DNA of 64,000 nt. Origin: Macrosoma leucophasiata (lineage: Eukaryota; Arthropoda; Insecta; Lepidoptera; Hedylidae). The notes beneath the pieces were generated by a model that saw nothing but the letters and a program-made list of their open reading frames with translations, searched no databases and was not told where the DNA came from. Location: NCBI GenBank assembly GCA_036365455.1, contig JAWQUS010000022.1, forward strand, positions 8,060,001-8,124,000, written 5' to 3'. Positions 12,601-24,600 of the stretch are shown piece by piece. Position 1 is the stretch's first letter, and each line of letters opens with the position of its first letter. Both the position numbers and the translations under genes were made by a program.

Positions 12601-15600
12601 TGTAAGCTCGCATGAATGTTGAGTCATGACTGCAGCCTAAAAACATCTTTTTTTCATGTTATTAAAGTGGCAAACAAGCATGCAGTTCACATTGATGTTA
12701 AGTGATGACTGCAGCCTATAGACACCCACACAAAGACCAAGCTTAAAATGCAGATGCGTCTCCTGAGGCCTAAGGTGTTATGCCTCTGTGCCGGAAATTG
12801 CATTGCCATACATTACCACTTGACCGGAAGACGAAAGTGCTGAACACTACCATTTAGCGGCAAGTATATTAGGTAATGCGGTGGTACCTACGCTCGCGAG
12901 CTCCGTCACTGGAGCCCTACCACCAGTAACCACTACACAAAAACCGGTCAAAATGCAGATGCGTTGCCACCCCTGAGACCTACGCTGTTGTCTCTGTGCA
13001 CAGTACACATGGGCCGGAGGGGAGTATCCATATGCAAACTTTCCCCTCTGTCAAAGTACAAGCACAAGTGATCCTATGCCTGTCGCCAAGATGTTTAAAT
13101 GTGTGCGTGATATTGTTTATGTATTATGTTAAAGTGCGTTTTGTAGTAATAGTCAATTTTTGTTGAATTTTGTTCCCCCGCAAAAAATTACGGACTGTTT
13201 TGCATCGGTAATAAACGCTATGGCTACTCCCCTCCGGTCGGCCGGTGGCCCGTGTTACTCTAGGTCTCTGTGATAGTAATTACGGGGCCATACATTACCA
13301 TTTAACCGGAGTAAGAGTACGTAGTAACACACAGTACCGGACATGGTAATACATCTGCATTTTGATCTTGGTCTTTGTGTGGGAGGTGTGTCTATAGGCT
13401 GCAGTCATCACTGAACATCAATGTGAACTGCATGCTTGTTTCCCACCTCCATAACATAAATAAAAATCATAGTGTGAATTGCATGCTTGCTAACCACCTT
13501 CCTTACAAAAGAAAAATCTACAATATAGACAAATAAATTCCTGTTTTCCTCCTTCACTTACATTCAATTTCTCGTTCAACGTGGGGATTAGTTTTCCCTC
13601 GGCAAAAGACGGCGTATTAAGTACAGTTTAATTAGCTTAAAGGTATATACAGTTAGTAACAAAAGCAAATCCATTCACACATACACAGAACAAGGCGATC
13701 ATGCAACAAAAACACATGCAAAAATTAAATAATTAATTTTTTTTTTAAATGGACAGAAAACATCCTATTTAGTCGTTGATATTTCGTTCTACTTTTCTTC
13801 AAACCTTGGTGTTAATTTCAAATAGTCATTATAATTCTGTCTTCGGCTTAAAAGTAATTAACATGCCCGAACCAGTGTAAAAGCGATACCAACATTTAAT
13901 CTCTACTAGATCTTACTACCCTTTTCATCATTCACAAATATCGTTCGTCGGAGTGAGAGAGATCGATATTCGCATTTGTTGATCCAACGATCAATCTTCC
14001 TCTCACTTCAACATACGACGTGACTGAATGTTAGTAAGAGATGGAGATAACGGAAATATCTCACTGTACGGAAGCAAAAGAGGGTGGGTCCCCTCTGTAT
14101 GTGACATAACAGTATGTATTTAATATTTGGTATCGTTCCTCATTACCCTGTGTTATGTGTGTATATTAAGAATAATAATAATGTAGGTAAAACTTAAAAT
14201 ATAATTTAGTGCGATATTAAAGATAACTTAAAGACCAACCCCCTTATTCATTAACGTACATTAGCTATAGAATGCTTTGTCTTTGTCAGTTGCATTGTCA
14301 AATGTGCAGGATAGAAAAAGACAAAGGAGATATTAGCAACACTTTAGCTAAAATACGTTTATGAATAAGGGGGAAAGACATGAACGACTATAGTATATTT
14401 GACTAATATTTTTTTGTGATTTTTTTTATGTCAAAGGATCGCCAGACAAGCAGACGGGCCACCTGATGGAAAGTAGTCACCGTCGCCTATGAACATTTGC
14501 AACACCTGGGGAGTCGCCAACGCGCTGTCAGCCCTGAAGGACTCTTCTGACGCCATTTTTGAAGAACCCCATATTGTAGCACCGAGGGAACACCTCAGAG
14601 GGAAGTTCATTCCACAATTTACACGTTCTTTCAATAAGTACAAGAAATGCAAGTAAATATCGTCATTGGAATGACTAGTCTATAACTAAGTTTTTTAGAT
14701 ATCACCATTCGAAAGTGGCAAGTTATGAAATGATCTCAAACAGCTCATACAAAATTGTACAGGCTTGTGACGTCACACGCCTGTATCACCTACTAGATCA
14801 AGGACGAATTCAAGAAATCTTAAATTATCTTCGTTACTATTGCGTTTTTTGTAAATAGTTTGCATATTAAAAGTTGTTGGGATTCGGATCGGATCGGATC
14901 GCCAATCCGCCTGCCAAGCGTGGCGATTATGACATATTCTCCCCTAACGTCACACAGCACTGTTGTGGGTCTTTAGGAAAGGGTTTGTCCAGCAGTGGGC
15001 GTTTATCCGGTGGAGTGATGATGATGATGTAAAGGCAGGACAACTTCTCTCGAAGTCAGCTAGTATTAGTACAGATAAGAATATTTTAACCTCGAACCAG
15101 TACATATTACCTCAACGCACTAAAGTATTATCTTCACATATAAACCCTCAACCAACTACTCCCACCTCATACCTTGCGGGGTCCTCGGCGCCGGCACTGG
15201 CTTGGCCAGGTCCGAGAGCGAGATAGCGCGACGCATGCCCCCCTCTTCCTCCCGGTCCGACGGCGACAGATGCGTGCGGCCCGCTGTATCATACATGCAC
15301 GTCTATGTGTGTGTGGACCTCCGCAATGGTTGGCTTTTGGCCAATCATTGGGTGTGTTTTGTTTTGATATTAGAATCGAAAGAGTAAAAATGGGATACTT
15401 AAATAATCTATATTTATAAAAATCAATTGCTGTTCGTTAGTCTCGCTAAAACTCGAGAACGGCTGGATCGATTTGGCTAAGTTTAGTTTTGAATGATTTT
15501 TGGAAGTCCAGGGAAGGTTTAAAAGGTAAGAAAATATGAAGAAACTGAAGGGAAATAGTAAAAACCACAATTTCATTTTCCCATACAAATAGTCCGTATA

Positions 15601-18600
15601 CATCAAACCTTTGACACATTATTTCAATAAGATAAGGCAATAAGAAATTTGCTGGGTCAGCTAATGTACAAATAAAAGATGGTAGAAAAAGTTATAGTAT
15701 GCTTTTCAATGGTACAAAAAGTTATCTATAACTTTTCTCAGTATTCCACCAAACCCTGTAAACTTTTATGAATATTTTAAGCCACTTATAAATACATCTT
15801 TCAATTCTAATACCATTGTCATCCGAGTTGGGTGGTGCCTACGTGTGTAATTTTCTGTAGAATTTCTTCTAAAGTTTTTTCTTTAATTTCTAAAGTGTCC
15901 CAAATGTAAGGGCCGGCGTCCACCGACGACATGGCACGGAACGGCATACCGAATCATCATGTGGCATCCCGGGGCATGCCACACGAATCTTGTGGCATAC
16001 CTGGTCGAGATGGCAAAGCTAGCGCCCGAACGAAGGCAGACGAACGTGTCTGGACAGGTTCCTTCGTTCGGGCGCTTACGCTAGCCGCTGAGAATGCTGC
16101 CCGATCGATTTTTACACATGTATAAATATAAGGTGGTAGCAAGGTGTTTTTTGTTTAAAGTGAGTACTTTAAAACAAAGAACAGTAATATGCGTGTCTCA
16201 CGTGCTGCAGCTGCATGCCGTGGCATGTTGTAAAATGTTACAACATACCGCAGTATAGTGAGGAACGACGCGACGTTCCACGGCATTCCGGGGTAAGTTG
16301 CCTCATCACGCGATTTATTCGTGATAAAATAATTTTATTTTATTGTTAAAGTCATTGAAATAAAGTCGAAAATCATTTGATTACTAAAAAAACACTAACC
16401 GCGCCATATTGTGCCACGCCGTCAGTGGACGCCGGTCCTAAGTGACACCAGTGACATTTAAAAGGTTTTGTCTCTTTAAAACACGTGCAAACGATAGAGA
16501 CAGCGTTACATTTATGTATTACTTCCAAATAAAAGACGTTCAGTATTCGACAATGGAATAAAATAAGATATTAAATAAATCTACCTACAAATAATTAGTT
16601 AAAAAAGAGATAAGAGGCTTAATAGGTCAGAATAATAAAATTCAACGTATAAAAACAACTGCGCATCGCAACTGACAAAGCAAATTTCAATCACACGACG
16701 TTTATCAATAATTAAAAAAAAACACACATATTTATATATTTTTTATAAACGTGCAGTGACATAATGCAACTTAAAATTACATGCTGTAAGAAGCTATGGT
16801 TTGCGACATGTTGTGAATACGCTGTGTATTATAATATATACCTCTTTAAGTATTTTATAGATATATTTGACATAATATTAATTTATTGGAGTTTTTCTTC
16901 TTATGAAACGATTTGAGTTATGAGGCTCTGTACGAAAATTTTAGGAGTAAAATCAAGTGTACCACGAAACTTGTGGCGTTACGCGCGATTCCCCCGCGAG
17001 CTCTGCGACCGCGTAATACTCGGCCGCACACTAGCGACCTCCTTACGCACTCCGAGTAAACTTCCGTCGTGCATCGGAGCTGACACACACTTTTTGGTAC
17101 AACAAAATTGATTGATCTATGTCATATATATCTTATTCAAATATCCTTTATAATTATACTAGAGAGCACAGGAGATTAAAAACGGAGTGTAAAATAATAT
17201 TCACGACTTAGACCATGTAAGCTTAAGCTTAAATGAAAATCAATTATTTTTACGTAACGTCTGTAATCCCTGAAGAGATAGGCAGAGATAAATGCATGCA
17301 TTCAAACATACATGCAAACACCCACGATTCGCCGGTTACGTATTGGCCCATGTAACAGGTGGCGAGCCCGTTGACGCGAGCACATTACCAAACTTCCAGG
17401 TACTGGGAACCTTGGATAGTCCGCGGGAATCAAACCCAAAACGCCAGCGTAACAGTGACCTGCTACCACTCAGCTACTGAGGCGGATACTTTACACTCCA
17501 TTTTTAAACTCCAATCGTACTCACAATAAAATCGCAGACGCTAAAAAAACCAGGTAACATTAAAAGCGAAAATAAATCTGGATATCGCAAATAACATATT
17601 GAATCGTGCGATTCCAACCTGGTATAGGGCATTTCGATGGCAGAACTGCATTCGGGATGGGCAAACGTTTGGTCAAACCCCTCACGCTATTGGCACAAAT
17701 CATTGGACGTATTTTCACTGGCAACTGATACTCCATACACGGACGCGGTGTGGGTACACGCAGGACTTTTCTAAACGGCATTTTAGGTCTGTTAAAGCCG
17801 TACATAGACAGTCTTTTAGGCGAGTTAGTGCAACTTGAGCTAGTAGTCGAAGATTCGTAATTTTCACTATCCAAATGTACATCTGTTTTTGGTATTATCA
17901 TCTCGTTGTACACACGCTGCGGTAATGATTTCGGAGGTCGTAATTCGTTTTGAATCTTATTATTAAGCGGTTTAGATTCAACTTCGATTGTGTTGCCAGA
18001 TTCGTTGGTTACCTCGATTCCACCTACGGTTAAACCTATTTGATCAGTGTCTAATATATCGGGTAGGCTTAAATTTCGTTTTATTTCTTTGTTTTCAGAA
18101 TTTTCAGTATCTGTATCAGCTTCTTCTAATGTTAAAGATGCAAAATTAGATACAGTTGTCTGTTTTGTTGCTAGTTTCTCAAATTTTCGAGATAAAACTT
18201 TGACTACGCCTTTCCCATCATTTATGTTTGCTTTCAAAGGTCTCATGCGCCACTCTTTCAGTATTTTCTCTTGCAATATCTTCCTTTCTTCCATTTCTAC
18301 CAATTTATTAATGATTTCCAGTTTACGTTCAATGTATTTGTATTTTCTTACTTCATCACTTATATCTGTTGGCGCTATATTTTCTTTAATTTCTGAATTC
18401 TGACTGTTAGAAGGAGCATCGGGATCAATTTTAACTATTCTGTTTCTTATGTCTGTCGCGTAATACTTATTTTCTTCTGCGTAATAATCTAAAGAATCCT
18501 TAGCGAAATCACTTGCATCTATAACATCTAAAGAATCCATGCTGACATGATGCATGCGTTCCATCTTTTGCATTGCGTAAACTTCTAAGCTATCCATCTG

Positions 18601-21600
18601 CATTTCAGATTTATTTTCATTCACGTCTTTCTCTTTTACGAAAACGTCGAAAGTTTTTTCTGCGTTATCCGTGTCGACTTTATTAGAATTTTTATCTTCT
18701 TTTTTGTTTATGTAATTTTTATTTTGTAGACCGTCTAGTTTAGCTTTATAATGCGACGAAATTGAGGAACTCAGAGCATTCTTATCTAAGCCGGCTTTGA
18801 GTCTATTATTTAGTTTGATAGAAGAAGTTCTTTTTATCGGTTTGGGAGGCTTATGAGGCACAAATTCCATAGTGATTTTGACATTATTATTCTTCTGTCC
18901 AGAATCTCTTTCGAGGCTTTTTGTTGCATTATTATATTTGGACGCATTAGCTTTTTCTTTGTTGAGTTGATTCTTATTAGTTTTCGTTTGCGAACTCTTT
19001 CGGATTTGCTCCTCAAACTTTTCTAAATTCTTTTGCACGTGTGAATTTCGTTTTTCCATCAAATTCTTCAGCGGATTCGGTTTAGAGGCCGGTTCTAAGA
19101 CGACTTCGAAGCTGCAGCTTTTCGATTTAACCATGGCATTGTTATCACAGCCCTCCATTTCACTTTTGTATTTAAACTTATTGGCAAACTGTGGCTGTAG
19201 GGACTTGCTTGTATTAGCCATGTGCCCAACATTCAATCTTGGTATCTCATCAGTCTGTTTCTTTTCACTTGTGTACTGCTGTACATTGCTTCCGTCGAAG
19301 TAATAAGCGATGTTTTTGGCAGGCGGCGGTTGTTTTGAAGTGGAATCATATAGACTCTTCGATCTCGTCACAGTTTTATGTCCATCATTAACTGGTATAT
19401 CAAAGCCGCATACTTTTCGGACGGGCGGCTTGGGAGCTATTACTACCGGAGGTTCCCTGTAATCATTCCTTGGACTAGATGCTTCTGCCATGTAATTATT
19501 GTACATATAACCGCCGATGTAAGCATTATTGGGACTGGACCCGTAACTTTTGGATGCGTTGTCGAATTCGTAGCAACTTTTACTATTTCTCGGCACCCCT
19601 ACAGGCCTTTGTCGAGTAGGTCTCGCGCCTTCGAATAGCATTTCTAGTGGCGCACTTTTAGTGCACTCAGAATCGTCAGATATAACACTTTCTAACGAGT
19701 TGCAATTCGTTCTTGACAACTGATTATCGTTTTCGAGAAACTCATCAGACAAAACGGATTCTTGACTACAACTTTTCGTATATTTCTTTTGATTCAAAAA
19801 GAAACTAGCGCTGCTGTGTCTGTGGTTGTCTAAATATCGCTCATCCGGTTCGTTTAGGTTCTCAAACGAACAGTTTTGCGAATCGTTCAAATTGTATCGA
19901 CTGTCAGTGAATTTGGCCTGTTGGAAAGCCACTTCGTTGCCGTATTTCAAGAATATCTCATTGGAAACGCTTGAACAATTCGAATTGTCGCTTAAAACCG
20001 ATTCATTTGAGCGCGTTATACATCTCTTCGTCAATACGCTTTGACATCTATATATTAACGGTTGTATGGAATCTTCATCAAGAATATCATCTAGATTGGA
20101 CGGCATATTCCGCGGCAGTGTTGAGCTCTTTTGGCTTATAGATGCCGGCTTGGCAGGAACAACTGGTTTATCCGTGTAACCGTATATCTCATAATTCGAA
20201 ACCGCTCTTCGCGGCATCATTCTATTGTGCTTTTTGCAAATTTTCTTCGAGTACAGTTTGTTTTTGCAACTAGCGTCTTGACTTAAACTGCAATCTTCTA
20301 ATGAGTCAGACGAGAAGTTCCCATTGTCTTTTTCCTGCACCTCTTTAGTAGGATGTAGATCTAAATCGTTATGCGGTTCAAACTCGTCCAAGTCCCCGTA
20401 TTTCCTTGTGATTTCCGCAATCATTTTCTCCGTATCACTCTTTATAGTATCAACTATACTTTTATGCTTATTATCCAACCCGACAAAGAAGCTGAGCGAG
20501 TTTCTTTTTTTATCTTGCGCCTGTTTCTGTTGCTCTTTCTGAGCGACTTTATCGGCCCATTTGCATTCCTCGGAAACGGGTGAAACGGGGCATGATTTGT
20601 AATTCTTAAATATGCTCCGAGCGTTGGGTTTCGGTGTTTTAAGCTGAGGTTTTTCATTGAGATTCAAATGGAAATTTCTAGATGGAACTTTCGGATGTTC
20701 TTTCTCGGGGAACAGTCTGTTGAAAACTTTGGAAGATGGCTTTTTGGACATGTCTATTGTGAATGATAATGGTTTTTGTTCCTTTACGGGCACCTGAGTT
20801 GTGTAGGAGTATTCTGGTATGTGTTTGTTTAGATTTGCGGGTATAGCGTAAGGGTTTTTAGTCCTATAGTCCATGTTTATAGTTTGATAAGGGTTAAGGC
20901 TGTCAAAGTAGTTTAAACTGTCGTTATCCTCGGGATAGGGATTGGGGAATCCTGGTTAGCGTGGAAATGGCAATTTGTTAGTTTAATTAACATATTTAGC
21001 TGATGTTAGTGAGTTAGCAATCGATATCTTGTTGATTTTTATCTAGCAAATATTTGGGATATAGGCAACTTTGATGCTTAAGTCAAACTTAGTAAGTTAT
21101 GTAATTTTACATTTGTAAAATCTTTATTTTAAATCAATATTACTGGCATGTTGAAAATCACCCATTTGTTAATTTTCGCAAAAAAAAAATTTTTTTATTT
21201 GTGTAATATTCAAGCATAATACTTATTTAACTTGAATATATCATCATTATTACATATTTAGATTTAATAACAATTTTTTGTCCTTAGCTGTGAGTAATCG
21301 CTGTTGGTATTTAAGTATTTTCAATAATTTTTAATAACAAGTTGTTTTACTTTTTGACATCACGTTTAAAAATTGGGCGTAACTCTATTTCCAATTTGTT
21401 TTTTATTCAAAAGTTGCATAATTCCCAAAACAATTCAAAAAAGATATGACAGTGATGTCACTTTTTATATTTCTTTTAGATTATATAAAACAAAATGTAA
21501 GCGTCCAATTTAATTTTCAAAAATCAGTTTTCGTGAATTTTTACAGTACCCAGCAAGAAATAATCCACATCGAGCCTACGAAAGAGACAATCGGCTAGTT

Positions 21601-24600
21601 TCGGCTTCGTAGCGCGTTATCTCTGCTGCACACTACCTACGTAAGCACTGATAGTCCGGTATTGGTCAAAACTTGTTTAGAATGATCGAGAAATGTCACA
21701 TAGTTTTTTTTTTCACATAGTTTTTTTATGTTATGAAAGTAACAAACAAGCTTGCAGTTCACATTGATATTAAGTGATGACTGCAGCCTATAGACACCCA
21801 CACAAAGACCAGAGGTCAAAATGCAGACGCGTTACCACTCCTGAAGCCTAAGGTGTTACGCCTCTGTGCCGGCAATTACAGAGCCGTACATTACCACCTG
21901 ACCCGAACACGATAGTGCTGAACACTACCATTTAGCGGCAAGTATATTAGGTAATGCAGCTCTACCACCAATAAAACTCTACTGCACACTGCCTACGCAA
22001 GCATCCGTAGTCCGGTATTGGTCAAAACTTTATCAGAATGGTCGACACACGTCAGATAGGTAAGGTGCGAAAGAGATCACGATCTACAAACACGAAACAA
22101 ACCGAAGTCTTCGTCCTAAGGTCGATGTGCAATATCTTGCTTCGTATTGTAGATTATCTTCTTCACTGAAATCACATGTCTCTTTTTAAAATCAATATAA
22201 AAAGTGACAACCCTTATCAACATGAACATAGCAATCAATCGATATTCCACTTTATATCACTCACCATAAGGTCTGGAATTGCTCGGTATCGCCATAGAGA
22301 CGGGCCGGTTGCGTCTGGAACCATCCTTCTCGGGTATGTACGAGAGGTCGGTGGTCGATTGACTCGATTTTAGATTCGATCTAAACGCGACCTGGTGGTT
22401 GAAATGGTAATATATAAAGGACAAGTTCCACGTTAAGCACCTTGTGCCTCGTACACTATATCAAAAGATAGAGGAAAAACACCTAGAATCATGGAAAAAG
22501 ACTCAAAAAATAATGTATTTATTTATTTACTCTTTTTATGCACGAAGATGGTGTACATAAAGACGGACTTAATGCCACTAGGCATTATCTCCCAGTCAAC
22601 CTTTGGGTTATGAAGAGAGCGACGATGTAGGTGCAAAACGGGTCTAAATTTAGAAATTATGAGTGGAAAAAGATTTGATCAAATAATTATATTAATAAAT
22701 ATAGTACATAAATATGATATATAATAAAAATTACATATATACAGCTACTATACATATGGTATATATAATAAAGATTATATATATATGTCGACGCAAAAGC
22801 GTAGACCAAAATTTTTATGTATGAATATCTTATTTTTATAATTGTTTAAATTTGATTCATTAATTTTTATTTATTTTCATTAGTTGCAAACACGAATTTA
22901 TGTAACTTATTATAAAATAAGTCATGAAATAAGAACATTCAAAAAGCAACATTTAGTATCCGTTTGCTTTAGTTTACACGCAATAAACTAGATGCCGTTG
23001 TAGTAAATTTAAGTTGTTGCATTTTGAATGTTGATTTCAAAAAACATTTTTAGTTACTAATTAAAATGATTTCTCACTTTTAAAATTCATTAAAAATCAA
23101 CTCATGAATTATGAGATGTAAATGAAATTTATTTAGAAAGATTTTATGTTCATGTTTGTTTTTCGGTTTGGCGGAAATGTAAAATTTTAGATAATAATTC
23201 AAATAATATGTGTTTAAAAAATGATTTTCTGTTTTAGAAATGTATTTAAAATCAGTTCATGAATTATGAAATGTAATTTTAATTGAGAAGTATTACATTG
23301 ACTACCTACGTGCTAATTTCTTTTTGGCGCCATTAAAGCGTCACATGTTTTAGTGATTTTAAAAAAAGGGATCATTATTTTTGGTGCCTTCGGAATTAGA
23401 AGTCGTTCTTGTGAGTACAATTATAACTCTTGTTAGATATAAGGTGTAGATATAGTTTTAGAATCAAATTAAATAATAAGTAATAATAAGTTAAGATTTC
23501 GTGAATGTTAATTATTGTGAAAATTAAAGAGTGTATGTACAGCTTCACTGATTTAGTAATTATTAAAGTGTATTTAAAGCATAGAGTGATTATTGCATCA
23601 TGAGCGAAAATAATTTGAGCAGTGACGTCAGCAATGCTGACGTCACACTTTCTAAAAACTCAGATGATCAAAACCCCTCGTTATCAGAAGTGGGATCGCC
23701 ACCCACTTCTGCCGGGCATTCTGATTTAGCTTTTGCTGCAACCACTTCTGTTGGCGGGGTCTCAGCTGAGTTTTTCGCTCAAATGATGCAGATGATGAAG
23801 CACATGTCGGACCGCATGACTTCATCAGAGTCTAAAGTGAAAATTTGTGATGTATTTTTACCGTCATACGATCCTGATTCTAATATAGGTATTAGAGAAT
23901 GGTGCAAGCATATAACTACTGCAATGGATACGTACAACCTAAGTGATTATGATATTCGAATGAAAGTGGGTAGTCTACTTAAAGGTCGTGCTAGGTTGTA
24001 CGTAGACAGCTGGCTTGTATCTACTAACTCTTGGCCAGAAATGCGCAATACTTTGATTACTACCTTCGAACCAGAAAGTCGGTATTCAAGAGATATAATT
24101 CGGTTTAGAGAACATGTTTACGATAATAGTAAAAATATTGCGCAGTTTCTGTCTGAGGCCTGGGTATTATGGCAACGTATTACGAAAGATAAATTATCGA
24201 GTGATGACGCGGTTGAGGCTGTGATCGGTTGCATTGGTGATGAACGATTACGTATAGAATTACTAAATGCGCGTACAAAATCTGTACCGGAATTAATTTC
24301 AGTTGCATCGTCTATACGTCCAACAAAACGTACAAACCCTAACCAGTTGGTACATAATTCAAATAAGCGCCCGCGTTTAGTTGAAAAATCAAACTTATAT
24401 TGTCAAGTATGTAAGAGAACGAATCATGAAACACGTGATTGTCGTTTTGCCAACAAAAATGCAGCTCCTCAGCCGCGCCATGATTCTAACAACGGAACGC
24501 AGAATACCGCTAAGCCTACCTGCACATTTTGCTCCAAAATAGGCCACACGTATGAAACGTGCTATAAACGTGAACGCGCGGTAGTTTCAAATGTTAACTT

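Noticed and set aside
17560..20874. A stand-alone 1104-residue gene starting at the ATG at 20872-20874
   Set aside because: The frame is open upstream of this ATG to a CTAACCAG acceptor at 20952, and the splice phase joins exon 17 exactly; it is an internal exon of Wdr62.
22373..22379. Alternative exon 17 acceptor TTTAG
   Set aside because: It would begin in phase 2 while exon 16 ends in phase 0; the upstream CACCAG gives the right phase.
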